Part shown: piece after piece, positions 46,436-55,491 of the stretch | Layout of the letters: every line of letters starts with the position of its first letter | Numbering within the stretch: position 1 is the stretch's first letter | Assembly (NCBI RefSeq): GCF_023284065.1 | Contig: NZ_JAKIKP010000003.1 | Coordinates: 1-64,000, forward strand | Length of the DNA stretch: 64,000 nt | Origin: Shewanella gaetbuli | Lineage (GTDB): Bacteria; Pseudomonadota; Gammaproteobacteria; Enterobacterales; Shewanellaceae | Direction: 5' to 3' | The notes under the pieces: model-generated | Seen by the model: only the letters and a program-made list of their open reading frames with translations | Told to the model about the DNA's origin: nothing | Database searches by the model: none | Program-made: the position numbers and the translations under genes

Positions 46436-48094
46436 ATGAAATCGATTCACTATATTACCCCTCTGTTGGCATTGAGTTTGATGGCATGTCAAACCACAAA
46501 TCGCCCTGAGCCTATGACGGCAAAAAATGAGTTAACTGAGTCTTTAGCACAAAATAAAGCGCCAAAGCCGTTAACCCCACCGCCTGCAGTTATGCCAGAT
46601 GATGTGCAACAAGAAGTCTACAGTCAGCGACTCGGCACTTTACCACCATTACCAGCTGAACGTCGTTTTGATGTATCGGCAAATGATGTTGATGCTCGCA
46701 TATTTTTTCCTTCTTTAGTTGAAGACACACCGTTAAGTGTTGCGGTGCATCCGCAGGTACAAGGTAAGATTTCTTTGTCACTAAAAGGGGTCACTTTAGC
46801 TGAAGCCATTCAGGTTGTTGAAGACATATATGGCTATGAAGTGAGTCGTGATGGTCGTGTGCTACGTGTTTTCCCATCAGGAATGCGCACTGAAACTTTC
46901 TCATTGAATTACCTCTATATGGAAAGAGAAGGCTTGTCATTAACGTCAGTTAGCTCGGGTAGAATTTCTGACGACAATGACAATTCGAACAGTAATTCGA
47001 ACTCTAATAGCTCAAGTTCAAATAATTCCAGTAATAGCAATTCGAGCAACAACAATAATAGTGACAACACCAATGGCACGTTTATTCGTTCAACCACTAA
47101 AACTGATTTTTGGGGAGAGCTACAAGAAACCCTTGCAGCGATTATTGGTGAAACCGGAGGTGGACGCCAAGTTGTTGTAACGCCTCAAGCAGGATTGGTG
47201 ACCATTAGGGCGTATCCTAATGAATTAAGACAAGTTCGTCACTTTTTGAAAACGGCTGAAACCCATTTACAGCGTCAAGTTATTTTGGAAGCTAAAATTT
47301 TAGAAGTCACTTTATCTGATGGTTATCAGCAGGGGATTCAATGGGAAAATGTGATTGGTAGCGTAGGTAGTGCCAATGTGGATTTTGGTACGTCACCTGG
47401 GCAAGGTCTTGGTGATGCTATTTCTACCGTTATTGGCGGTGTTACCTCTATAAATGTCAAGGGAAGTGACTTTTCCACCATGATCAGTTTATTAGATACT
47501 CAAGGCGATGTAGATGTGTTATCTAGCCCAAGAGTGACCGCGTCTAATAACCAAAAAGCGGTGATTAAAGTCGGTAATGATGAATATTTTGTGACTGATG
47601 TGTCTTCAACTACCGTTGCGGGTACAACGCCAGTGACCACTCCGCAAGTTGAATTAACCCCTTTCTTTTCAGGTATTGCATTAGATGTTACTCCTCAAAT
47701 TGATGAAGATGGCAATGTGCTATTACATGTTCACCCCTCGGTAATTGATGTCACTGAACAAACAAAATCAATTAAAGTTAGCGACTCCACGCTTGAACTT
47801 CCACTGGCACAAAGTGAAATACGAGAATCAGACACGGTGATTAAAGCCGCTTCAGGAGATGTGGTTGTCATTGGTGGTTTAATGAAAAGCGACAATGTTG
47901 AAGTGGTTTCACGAGTGCCCTTATTAGGCGATATTCCCTTCATTGGCGAAGCGTTTACAAACCGCAGCCGTTCTAAGGTAAAAACAGAGCTGATTATTAT
48001 GCTTAAGCCAACTGTTGTGGGCGGTGATACTTGGAAAAATGAATTACAACGTTCACAAGATCTTATTGAACGCTGGTATCCAAGCGAAAAGTAA
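46436..48094 (+). CDS. mshL: MSHA outer-membrane secretin MshL
   Basis: 552 residues. The lipoprotein signal peptide has lipobox L-M-A-C (Cys18). Residues ~65-175 form the STN/N-domain. A striking Ser/Asn low-complexity tract (179-214, DNA 46970-47077) follows, then an N1-type domain (~225-285) and the secretin domain (~290-540), with V-P-L-L-G-D-I-P-F-I-G and the C-terminal E-L-I-I-M-L-K-P motif. It forms the outer-membrane channel for MSHA pili. The tract probably is a flexible surface or periplasmic loop; its DNA has repetitive AAT/AGT/TCG codons and may vary in length between strains. Confidence 0.95.
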   Translation: MKSIHYITPLLALSLMACQTTNRPEPMTAKNELTESLAQNKAPKPLTPPPAVMPDDVQQEVYSQRLGTLPPLPAERRFDVSANDVDARIFFPSLVEDTPLSVAVHPQVQGKISLSLKGVTLAEAIQVVEDIYGYEVSRDGRVLRVFPSGMRTETFSLNYLYMEREGLSLTSVSSGRISDDNDNSNSNSNSNSSSSNNSSNSNSSNNNNSDNTNGTFIRSTTKTDFWGELQETLAAIIGETGGGRQVVVTPQAGLVTIRAYPNELRQVRHFLKTAETHLQRQVILEAKILEVTLSDGYQQGIQWENVIGSVGSANVDFGTSPGQGLGDAISTVIGGVTSINVKGSDFSTMISLLDTQGDVDVLSSPRVTASNNQKAVIKVGNDEYFVTDVSSTTVAGTTPVTTPQVELTPFFSGIALDVTPQIDEDGNVLLHVHPSVIDVTEQTKSIKVSDSTLELPLAQSEIRESDTVIKAASGDVVVIGGLMKSDNVEVVSRVPLLGDIPFIGEAFTNRSRSKVKTELIIMLKPTVVGGDTWKNELQRSQDLIERWYPSEK

Positions 48095-48113
48095 ACATGA
48101 ATTAGGATGATGA

Positions 48114-49076
48114 GTGGTTATGTATCTGCAGCACTTTGACTTACAGCAGTTGCCTTTTACATTGACACCAAACACGGGTTTTTTCTTTGGTTTGGCGCCT
48201 CATGTAGAAGCATTGCAAGTGTTGCAAATGGCCCTAGAAACCGGTGAAGGCTTTATTAAAGTCACCGGTGAAGTGGGCACAGGAAAAACCTTAGTGTGCC
48301 GTAAGCTATTGAATGAACTGCCACGTCATTTTCATTACGCTTATATTCCCAATCCATATCTGTCTCCTGAGGAATTACGTTGGGCGGTTGCCGCTGATTT
48401 AGGCATTGAAACAACAGCGACGATTGACCAACAGCAGTTAACTAAATTGATTCAAGAGCGTTTACTGGCATTAAATGCCGAGGGTTATCAGGTTGTATTG
48501 GTCATTGATGAAGCACAGGCATTACCAGATACGAGTTTAGAAGCAATACGCTTATTCACTAATTTAGAAACAGAAAGCCGTAAATTATTGCAGGTAGTGT
48601 TATTTGGGCAGCAAGAGTTAGATGAACGGTTGTCAAAGCCATTATTTAGACAACTTCGGCAAAGGATCACCTTTAGCTACCACTTGAGACCATTAAATTG
48701 GGATGAAGTGCAAGCTTATATTAATCATCGACTTAAAGTTGCTGGGTATCAAGGAGATGAGTTATTTGATCAAACCGTGTCAAAAGTAATAACTAAAGCT
48801 TGCAGAGGAATTCCGCGCTTAGTGAATATTGTCGCGCATAAGTGTTTATTATTGTGCTTTGGTGATGGCCAACAAAAAATTACCCTTGCTCATTGTAAAA
48901 GGGCAATTACAGATACCGATGATGCCAATCAAGAAGATATTGTCGTGAAGTCGTCTTGGTCGTTTACCCCAATATTATGGATAATGGGAGTTATTATGAG
49001 TATTTTTATAGGGATACAGCTTAGCTCTCAGCAATGCTGCAGCGCATGGTTTGCAAAAATAGGTGAATGGCTATGA
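48114..49076 (+). CDS. mshM: MSHA biogenesis ATPase MshM (ExeA/GspA-like)
   Basis: 320 residues from GTG 48114 (AGGA 6 bases upstream). An ATG at 48120 two codons on is the alternative start. It is an AAA ATPase of the ExeA family, with the N-terminal F-x-L-x-x-L-P-F-x-L-T-P-N-T, Walker A G-E-V-G-T-G-K-T near 58, Walker B L-V-I-D-E-A-Q-A-L and sensor R-Q-R-I. The C-terminus adds a transmembrane helix (~288-308). ExeA homologues with peptidoglycan-binding partners assemble secretins, so MshM may place MshL in the cell wall. It overlaps mshN by 4 bases. Confidence 0.92.
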   Translation: MVMYLQHFDLQQLPFTLTPNTGFFFGLAPHVEALQVLQMALETGEGFIKVTGEVGTGKTLVCRKLLNELPRHFHYAYIPNPYLSPEELRWAVAADLGIETTATIDQQQLTKLIQERLLALNAEGYQVVLVIDEAQALPDTSLEAIRLFTNLETESRKLLQVVLFGQQELDERLSKPLFRQLRQRITFSYHLRPLNWDEVQAYINHRLKVAGYQGDELFDQTVSKVITKACRGIPRLVNIVAHKCLLLCFGDGQQKITLAHCKRAITDTDDANQEDIVVKSSWSFTPILWIMGVIMSIFIGIQLSSQQCCSAWFAKIGEWL

Positions 49077-50299
49077 GCGTCATAAATAAGATGTTGCAAG
49101 ATTTAGAAAAGCGTCAGCAAACCGAAGAAGGTACAGAAGACAAGCCTGAAGCGGAGCAGTTTGTTCGCCCTCAGGTTGAATTTACCAGTCAATTTCGTGC
49201 TGATGAAGCATTTGAGCAGTCTAGAATTAATTACAAAAAATGGCTTTGGCTGATCCCTTTAACGCTGATACCAGCAATATGGTTTGGTATGAGTTTGCTA
49301 CAAGAACCCGAGGTGATTGTAGAGACACAGCAGGGTAACCATGCTGCTAAAGTCCATGATGTTAATGAAGTTACATCAATATCAACACTGCCAGATCTCC
49401 AACGTGAAACGTCTGAAATCGACATTGTGGTTAAGCCGATTGTAGAAAAAGAGGCGGTTCAAAATGATACCTCTAACGAAGTCGCTACTGCAGAAGTAGC
49501 AGAAACAGTCGAGCCAGAAGGAGCTGACACAGAGACTTCTTCGCAACAGAGTGATGATAGTCAACTCGCAAACAACCAATTAGAAAGTAGTATTAAACGT
49601 GCGCCGATTGTCGAACCTGAGGGGGTTGAGCCTGAAGTTGCCCGTGCAGCAACTGAATCTTCTACAGTAAATAGTCAACCCAATACTGGCAGCATGACAG
49701 TGACAGAAGTCAAAATGTCCAAAGAGCAGCTTGCTCAGGCACAATTTACTAAAGCGCAAATGGCAGAAAATGCAGGACAACTTGATAATGCCGCAGGTCT
49801 ATACCTTGAAGCCGTTCTTTTAAAACCAGATTTACATGAGGCTCGTAAGCAGTTAGCAGGCATTTACTTGCAACAAAACAATTTCAATACTGCCATACGG
49901 TTACTTGAAAGCGGCATTAGTTTATTTCCTGAGCATTGGGAGTTTTATCTATTAAAAGCCAATGTTGAAGCCAGTTTTCAAGAGTATGATGCAGCGTTAA
50001 CAAGTTTAAGTAATATGGGAAATGACAGTGCTTTTATAAAAGAAAAGCATATTCTCCAGGCTGAGTTAGCGCAAAAAGTGGGCGATTATACTCTTGCGGT
50101 TGAGTCATATCGAATGGTGTTAATTTATGAATCGACCAGAGGTAAGTGGTGGTTAGGGCTAGCGTATGCGCTCGATTCAGAACAGCAGTATGTGCAAGCG
50201 ACTCGAGCATACCGTTCGGCACTCAGTTATGGCGGTTTATCTGACTCGGCTGTGGCGTTTATTGAGAAGCGATTAGCTCAACTAGGAGAATACCAATGA
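49073..50299 (+). CDS. mshN: MSHA biogenesis protein MshN (TPR)
   Basis: 408 residues. The ATG at 49073 (ATGA overlap with the mshM stop, AGGTGA 7 bases upstream) gives the typical M-S-V-I-N-K-M-L-Q-D-L-E-K-R-Q start. One transmembrane helix (~52-72) is followed by an acidic Glu/Thr/Val-rich stretch (~75-205) and C-terminal TPR repeats (~225-405). It resembles GspB-type partners of ExeA/MshM, without a recognisable peptidoglycan-binding motif. It probably scaffolds secretin or motor assembly in the periplasm. Confidence 0.9.
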   Translation: MSVINKMLQDLEKRQQTEEGTEDKPEAEQFVRPQVEFTSQFRADEAFEQSRINYKKWLWLIPLTLIPAIWFGMSLLQEPEVIVETQQGNHAAKVHDVNEVTSISTLPDLQRETSEIDIVVKPIVEKEAVQNDTSNEVATAEVAETVEPEGADTETSSQQSDDSQLANNQLESSIKRAPIVEPEGVEPEVARAATESSTVNSQPNTGSMTVTEVKMSKEQLAQAQFTKAQMAENAGQLDNAAGLYLEAVLLKPDLHEARKQLAGIYLQQNNFNTAIRLLESGISLFPEHWEFYLLKANVEASFQEYDAALTSLSNMGNDSAFIKEKHILQAELAQKVGDYTLAVESYRMVLIYESTRGKWWLGLAYALDSEQQYVQATRAYRSALSYGGLSDSAVAFIEKRLAQLGEYQ

Positions 50300-52071
50300 A
50301 GCCTAAGTTAAAGATGCGATTAGGTGATCTTTTAGTGCAAGAGCAGATTATTTCTGACACGCAATTACATCAAGCGCTCGGCGAACAAAAAAAATCAGGT
50401 AAAAAATTAGGCCGAACCTTAATTGATTTACAACATATCACTGAAGATCAATTACTGGCCTTTTTATCGCAGCAATTGAATTTACCTTATCTGGATATCA
50501 GTCGTCGTCCCATTACGCCTGAAGTGGTCAATATCTTACCCGAAGTGCAAGCTAGGCGGCATCGTGCATTAGTGATTGAAAGCACCAGTGACAGTGTATT
50601 GGTGGCCATGAGCGACCCTGCAGACTTACAAGCCATTGATAATATTGAGGTGTTAGTTGCTCCTAAGCAGCTCAATATTGCGGTTGCCCCCGAAAGTCAA
50701 TTACTGGATGCTTTTGATAATCTTTATCGCCGTACCGATCAAATTGCGCAAATTGCCGGAAAATTAGAAGAAGAATATGCCGCTGATGACATGTTCGACT
50801 TAGCCAATTTAACCCAAGGTGATAGTGATAACGAAACCACGGTTGTTAAGTTACTGCAATCGATTTTTGAAGATGCGGTACAAATGCGCGCATCTGATAT
50901 TCATATTGAGCCGGGCGAGAAAGTGCTGCGGATCCGCCAGCGTGTTGATGGACAATTGCACGAAAACACCTTAAACGAAGTGAATATTGCTTCGGCACTG
51001 GTGCTGAGATTAAAGCTGATGTCTGGACTGGATATTTCAGAAAAACGCTTACCGCAAGACGGCCGTTTTCATATTGAAGTAAAAGGCCATAAAATCGATG
51101 TGCGTATGTCTACCATGCCGATTTATCACGGTGAGTCTGTGGTGATGCGTTTATTAGACCAAACCGCGGGATTACGCACCTTAGACGAAACCGGTATGCC
51201 ACCCCATATTGCTGCACGTATTCGCAAACAAATTAAGCGCCCTCATGGCATGTTACTGGTGACGGGGCCTACAGGTAGCGGTAAAACCACCACTCTATAC
51301 GGTATTTTGAGCGAGCTAAACACCGCAGATAGAAAAATCATTACCGTTGAAGATCCTGTTGAGTACCAATTACCGCGTATTAATCAGGTACAAGTAAACC
51401 ATAAAATTGGCCTTAATTTCTCGAATGTACTGCGCACGACTTTACGTCAAGACCCTGACATTATTATGGTGGGTGAGATGCGTGACCAAGAAACCGTAGA
51501 AATTGGTCTTCGTGGTGCATTAACCGGTCACTTTGTATTATCAACCTTACATACTAACGACGCGGTGACCAGTGCTCTGCGTTTGCTTGATATGGGCGCA
51601 GCAAGTTATCTTGTGGCCAGCGCGCTAAGAGTGATTATTGCTCAGCGTCTTGTAAGACGTGTATGCCATAATTGTAGTGTCGATTATCAATTAACCCCCG
51701 CTGATAACAGTTGGTTGAAGAGTGTCTGCAAAGATGATTTTTCACAGGCTACCTTCAAAGTGGGCACGGGTTGTCAAAGTTGTAATGGTTCTGGATATCG
51801 TGGTCGTATTGGTATTTTTGAAATTCTAGAACTCGATGAAACCATGATCGATGCCATGCGTACAGGTAACCCGCAAGACTTTGCCCGCGCGGCAATAAGA
51901 AGCCCTAATTTTGTGCCGTTAGCTCAATCAGCGCTAAATTATTTATTTCAGGGTACTACTACCGTAGAAGAAGTCGCCAAATTGGTTGAAGACGTGAGTG
52001 AGTCATCGGTGGCGTTGTCACAAGATATCATAAGCCAAACCGATATTAACCACACTGATATTGAGGCGTAA
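50296..52071 (+). CDS. mshE: MSHA extension ATPase MshE (c-di-GMP-binding)
   Basis: 591 residues. The N-terminal MshEN domain carries two copies of the c-di-GMP motif: R-L-G-D-L-L with spaced leucines at 8-30, and L-G-R-T-L-I with spaced leucines at 37-58. In Vibrio cholerae MshE this domain binds c-di-GMP and activates pilus extension. Walker A G-P-T-G-S-G-K-T lies at 324-331. Asp boxes, Walker B (D-P-D-I-I-M-V-G-E) and a C-H-N-C ... C-Q-S-C zinc site follow. The start overlaps the mshN stop (ATGA). Confidence 0.97.
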   Translation: MKPKLKMRLGDLLVQEQIISDTQLHQALGEQKKSGKKLGRTLIDLQHITEDQLLAFLSQQLNLPYLDISRRPITPEVVNILPEVQARRHRALVIESTSDSVLVAMSDPADLQAIDNIEVLVAPKQLNIAVAPESQLLDAFDNLYRRTDQIAQIAGKLEEEYAADDMFDLANLTQGDSDNETTVVKLLQSIFEDAVQMRASDIHIEPGEKVLRIRQRVDGQLHENTLNEVNIASALVLRLKLMSGLDISEKRLPQDGRFHIEVKGHKIDVRMSTMPIYHGESVVMRLLDQTAGLRTLDETGMPPHIAARIRKQIKRPHGMLLVTGPTGSGKTTTLYGILSELNTADRKIITVEDPVEYQLPRINQVQVNHKIGLNFSNVLRTTLRQDPDIIMVGEMRDQETVEIGLRGALTGHFVLSTLHTNDAVTSALRLLDMGAASYLVASALRVIIAQRLVRRVCHNCSVDYQLTPADNSWLKSVCKDDFSQATFKVGTGCQSCNGSGYRGRIGIFEILELDETMIDAMRTGNPQDFARAAIRSPNFVPLAQSALNYLFQGTTTVEEVAKLVEDVSESSVALSQDIISQTDINHTDIEA

Positions 52072-52073
52072 CT

Positions 52074-53288
52074 ATGCCAATTTATTATTATCGAGGTCGC
52101 AATGCACAGGGGCAGCAAGTCACTGCGCAAATGGAATCAGCAGACGAAAACGCTGCTGCTGATACCTTGATGAGTCGTGGCATTATTCCGTTAGAATTAA
52201 GAGAAGTTAAGGCGAAAAAAGCTATCTCGTTTAATGATCTACTTGGTAATAAAGTTTCATTAGAAGAGCTACAAATTTTTACTCGGCAAATGTATTCGTT
52301 AACCCGCTCAGGAATTCCTATTCTAAGGGCAATAGCCGGGTTATCTGAAACGACTCATTCGGTCAGAATGAAGCAGGCGCTGGATGATATATCCTCACAA
52401 TTAACCGCAGGTAGGCCGTTATCATCAGCGATGAATCAACACCCAGATGTGTTTGACTCATTGTTTGTCTCTATGGTTCATGTGGGTGAAAATACCGGTA
52501 AATTGGAAGATGCGTTTATTCAATTGTCTAGCTATATTGAAAGAGAGCAAGAAACCCGCCGCCGAATCAAGTCAGCAATGCGATACCCCATTTTTGTATT
52601 GATTGCTATTGCGATAGCCATGGTTATTTTAAATATTATGGTGATCCCCAAATTTGCTGATATGTTCTCGCGTTTTGGCGCTGATTTACCTTGGGCGACA
52701 AAAATTTTAATGGCAACCTCAAGTGTATTTGTTAATTACTGGCCTCATATGCTGGTGGCTTTGGCGGGGACATTTTTTGGTATTCGTTACTGGCTAAAAA
52801 CGGAAGCGGGTGAGCAAAAGTGGGATAAATGGAAATTACATATTCCAGCGGTGGGTTCTATTATTGAACGTTCTACTTTGTCACGTTATTGTCGCAGTTT
52901 TTCAATGATGTTGGGGGCAGGTGTGCCCATGACACAAGCATTAAGTTTGGTAGCCGATGCGGTGGATAATGCCTATATGCATGACAAAATTGTCAATATG
53001 CGTCGTGGTATTGAGTCTGGTGAATCAATGCTTCGGGTGTCGAATCAAAGCCAATTGTTTACGCCATTAGTATTGCAGATGGTGGCAGTAGGCGAAGAAA
53101 CCGGTCAGATAGATCAGCTGTTAACCGATGCCGCCGACTTTTATGAAGGTGAGGTAGATTACGATTTGAAAAACCTCACAGCAAAACTAGAGCCGATATT
53201 AATTGGTTTTGTTGCTGGCATCGTACTGATTCTAGCATTGGGTATTTATTTGCCTATGTGGGATATGCTAAACGTTGTAAAAGGTTAA
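52074..53288 (+). CDS. mshG: MSHA inner-membrane platform protein MshG
   Basis: 404 residues, the PilC/GspF-type platform for MshE. Two GspF repeats are seen (F-T-R-Q-M-Y-S-L-T-R-S-G-I-P near 70 and Y-C-R-S-F-S-M-M-L-G-A-G-V-P near 275). Transmembrane segments lie near 170-195, 220-240 and 375-398. It starts 2 bases after the mshE stop, with GAGG in the end of mshE. It is paralogous to PilC at 3867-5129, but the two have diverged, consistent with separate pilus systems. Confidence 0.96.
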   Translation: MPIYYYRGRNAQGQQVTAQMESADENAAADTLMSRGIIPLELREVKAKKAISFNDLLGNKVSLEELQIFTRQMYSLTRSGIPILRAIAGLSETTHSVRMKQALDDISSQLTAGRPLSSAMNQHPDVFDSLFVSMVHVGENTGKLEDAFIQLSSYIEREQETRRRIKSAMRYPIFVLIAIAIAMVILNIMVIPKFADMFSRFGADLPWATKILMATSSVFVNYWPHMLVALAGTFFGIRYWLKTEAGEQKWDKWKLHIPAVGSIIERSTLSRYCRSFSMMLGAGVPMTQALSLVADAVDNAYMHDKIVNMRRGIESGESMLRVSNQSQLFTPLVLQMVAVGEETGQIDQLLTDAADFYEGEVDYDLKNLTAKLEPILIGFVAGIVLILALGIYLPMWDMLNVVKG

Positions 53289-53335
53289 TTATTCAATAGC
53301 TTATATAATATGCTAGAGAGGCGGTTTTACAGGTT

Positions 53336-53923
53336 ATGCTAAAACAACATAAAGCAGAAGATGACTTGATTAAAGTATATGGACGCCTTATTGCCATAGG
53401 TGTGTTATTGCTTATTTTGACCATTTTAGGCTTTAAACACTTTAATCAAATGCCTGATATGGCGGGTAAAAGTTTAGCAATTGAACACAATCGCTTGCTG
53501 CATATTATGGCGATGATAAAAAGTCAGTGGTTATCGCGTGGGCGTCCAGAGCAATTATTATTGAGCTGGGAAAGCATGGCACCCAATATGCATGTTGAAA
53601 CAGTAATGCAGCAGAACACGGTTAATATGGCTAAAAACGTCAAAAATCAGGCAGCTATTTCTGCTGACGTGAACGTTACTGATACTGGTAATTGGATAAC
53701 CTTATCTAAGCAAGGTTGGCCCTTATTAGCCAGCTTAGATGAGCATGGTTGTCAATTGCTGTGGTATCAGTTATTAGCGACACCGTTGGATAATATTTCG
53801 GTGAGTTTTGATAGCGATGAACACATATGTCGTTTTGTTGCCAAAGACTCTGCCAGTTTAGCTTATCAAGTCAATTCAGGGCGAGTATTGTTTATGTCGA
53901 CCATTGATACAAAGGTAAATTAA
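53336..53923 (+). CDS. mshF: MSHA biogenesis protein MshF
   Basis: 195 residues, recognised by position and by the family pattern: a short cytoplasmic N-terminus, one transmembrane helix (~18-38), then a helical segment with R-L-L-H-I-M-A-M-I-K-S-Q-W and a periplasmic domain containing two Cys (near 142 and 163). The role in pilus assembly is not defined in any species I know of. It lies between the platform gene and the minor pilin mshB. Confidence 0.82.
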   Translation: MLKQHKAEDDLIKVYGRLIAIGVLLLILTILGFKHFNQMPDMAGKSLAIEHNRLLHIMAMIKSQWLSRGRPEQLLLSWESMAPNMHVETVMQQNTVNMAKNVKNQAAISADVNVTDTGNWITLSKQGWPLLASLDEHGCQLLWYQLLATPLDNISVSFDSDEHICRFVAKDSASLAYQVNSGRVLFMSTIDTKVN

Positions 53924-54002
53924 TGTTGTTGCGAATTCTAATAAGCTGCTAATATTAGTAAATATATCGAAAAAATAGTAAGAATTTATGTTGTGGTAAG
54001 TT

Positions 54003-54019
54003 GGTGATTGTTAATCACC
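54003..54019 (+). promoter_or_regulatory. Hairpin before mshB
   Basis: GGTGATT-GTT-AATCACC is a perfect 7-bp stem with a 3-base loop, 26 bases before mshB, in the 121-base gap after mshF. It may be a partial attenuator or processing site separating assembly genes from pilin genes. Confidence 0.4.
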
Positions 54020-54044
54020 TTGGCCGGATATTGAGATAGTTGAC

Positions 54045-54665
54045 ATGAGTGTAAAATTTATGAAATTTAAACAAAAAGGCTTTTCTTTAATTGAATTAGT
54101 CATTGTTATTGTCATATTAGGTTTGCTTGCCGCAACGGCCATACCGCGTTTTTTAAATGTGACTGAAGATGCTGAAAATGCCAGTGTTGACGGTGTTTCT
54201 GGCGGCTTAGCGACTGCGGTAGGGTTTGTTCGCGCCCAATGGGAAGTAGATGGACGCCGTAACACTTCGGTTATTTTAGATGGCACCACTGTTTCACTTG
54301 ATACTCGATTCGGTTTTCCTACTGGCACCAGCAATACAGATGTCACCGCCATGACTGATGCGACTTGTCAGGAAGTATTTAGTAGTGTGCTTCAAAGTGC
54401 GCCAAGAAATGTTTTATACACAGAAGATGCAAGAGACCAACGTTACACGGTTCGAGTCTTAGATGGTGTTGGCGGCTCAGCCACCGGTATTAATGGGGCT
54501 AACGTCACTAATATCGATTTATGTGTATATCATCAAATTGCTTCATTAGTCATCGATCAAAATACGGGTATAGCCACACCCGCGCCTGATTTGAATACTG
54601 CTGGTGCAAAAGGGGTAACCTATAATCCGGGTACCGGACAAGTGTTATCGTTTACTAACGACTAG
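54045..54665 (+). CDS. mshB: MSHA minor pilin MshB
   Basis: 206 residues with a type IV prepilin leader of 12 residues (M-S-V-K-F-M-K-F-K-Q-K-G) before F-S-L-I-E-L. An ATG at 54060 would give a 7-residue leader. The hydrophobic helix V-I-V-I-V-I-L-G-L-L-A-A-T-A is followed by a globular domain with R-A-Q-W-E-V-D-G and two Cys. It is substrate for PilD. It sits directly before mshA, as in other MSHA loci. Confidence 0.93.
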   Translation: MSVKFMKFKQKGFSLIELVIVIVILGLLAATAIPRFLNVTEDAENASVDGVSGGLATAVGFVRAQWEVDGRRNTSVILDGTTVSLDTRFGFPTGTSNTDVTAMTDATCQEVFSSVLQSAPRNVLYTEDARDQRYTVRVLDGVGGSATGINGANVTNIDLCVYHQIASLVIDQNTGIATPAPDLNTAGAKGVTYNPGTGQVLSFTND

Positions 54666-54728
54666 TTCATTTTTTGCTGTTAAATCAGCTTGCTAGATGT
54701 AAATTTATATTTTTAAAGAGGTTTTATT

Positions 54729-55241
54729 ATGCAAAAACAACAAGGTTTTACCCTAATTGAATTAGTTGTGGTAATCATTATTCTTGGTATTTTAGCGGTT
54801 ACCGCGGCGCCTAAATTTATTAACTTGCAAGGTGATGCTCGCGTATCTGCATTAGCAGGAATGAAATCAGCGCTTCAAGGTGCCAATACCTTAGTTTATT
54901 CAAAAGCCGCTTTAGCTGGCCAAGAAAAAGTAGCTAAAGATGCGACAACACCACCGTCTGTGGATATCGGAACAAGTACTCCCGCAGTAACCCACTATGG
55001 TTACTTACAAGCACTACAAGCTGAACTTGAAAATGCTATGGAAGTTAAATTCAATGTGGGGACAAGTGCAACTGACCCAACCACTACAGGCACTGAAGAT
55101 TGGACCATTTTCATTGGTTCTGGCGTGGCAACCATTTGGCAAAATGGCGCACCTGCAGCGTGTAAGTTAACCTACACAGAAGCGACCTCTGCGACGTCTA
55201 TTCCGACTTATGTTGTTGAGTCTGAACCTGATAATTGCTAA
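54729..55241 (+). CDS. mshA: MSHA major pilin MshA
   Basis: 170 residues. The short leader M-Q-K-Q-Q-G is cleaved before F-T-L-I-E-L-V-V-V-I-I-I-L-G-I-L. The mature protein has Glu5, the alpha-1 helix, a Thr/Ala-rich variable domain and a C-terminal disulfide pair (A-C-K-L ... D-N-C at the very end). GAGG lies 8 bases before the ATG. A strong terminator follows (55279-55304), unlike elsewhere in the operon. That fits high expression of the main structural subunit relative to the minor pilins downstream. Confidence 0.95.
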   Translation: MQKQQGFTLIELVVVIIILGILAVTAAPKFINLQGDARVSALAGMKSALQGANTLVYSKAALAGQEKVAKDATTPPSVDIGTSTPAVTHYGYLQALQAELENAMEVKFNVGTSATDPTTTGTEDWTIFIGSGVATIWQNGAPAACKLTYTEATSATSIPTYVVESEPDNC

Positions 55242-55278
55242 AACCTCAACTCAGGTTAAGTCATATTGACTGATTATG

Positions 55279-55304
55279 AAGCCTACTATTTAGTAGGCTT
55301 TTTT
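55279..55304 (+). terminator. Terminator after mshA, inside the msh operon
   Basis: AAGCCTACTA and TAGTAGGCTT are perfect complements with a 2-base loop and then T residues, 38 bases after the mshA stop. About 190 further bases follow before mshC, room for a second promoter. Confidence 0.9.
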
Positions 55305-55491
55305 ATTGAGCTGCTATTGCGCATTAACACTGAGTGATGACAAAAAATGGGTTTAGGTGATTGGAAATAGGCTGGTTTATTGGAAAAGTAGCATTAACCT
55401 TAATGAACAAATAAGCAGACAAAAGGTTAAAAAATTTGCCATACTATCAATTGTTAACCGTCATTTTTCATGAGTTAGTTTAAAGGAATAA

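Noticed and set aside
46915..47097. Minus-strand Leu/Glu-rich frame in mshL
   Set aside because: It is the complement of the Ser/Asn tract; no start signal, and it lies wholly inside mshL.
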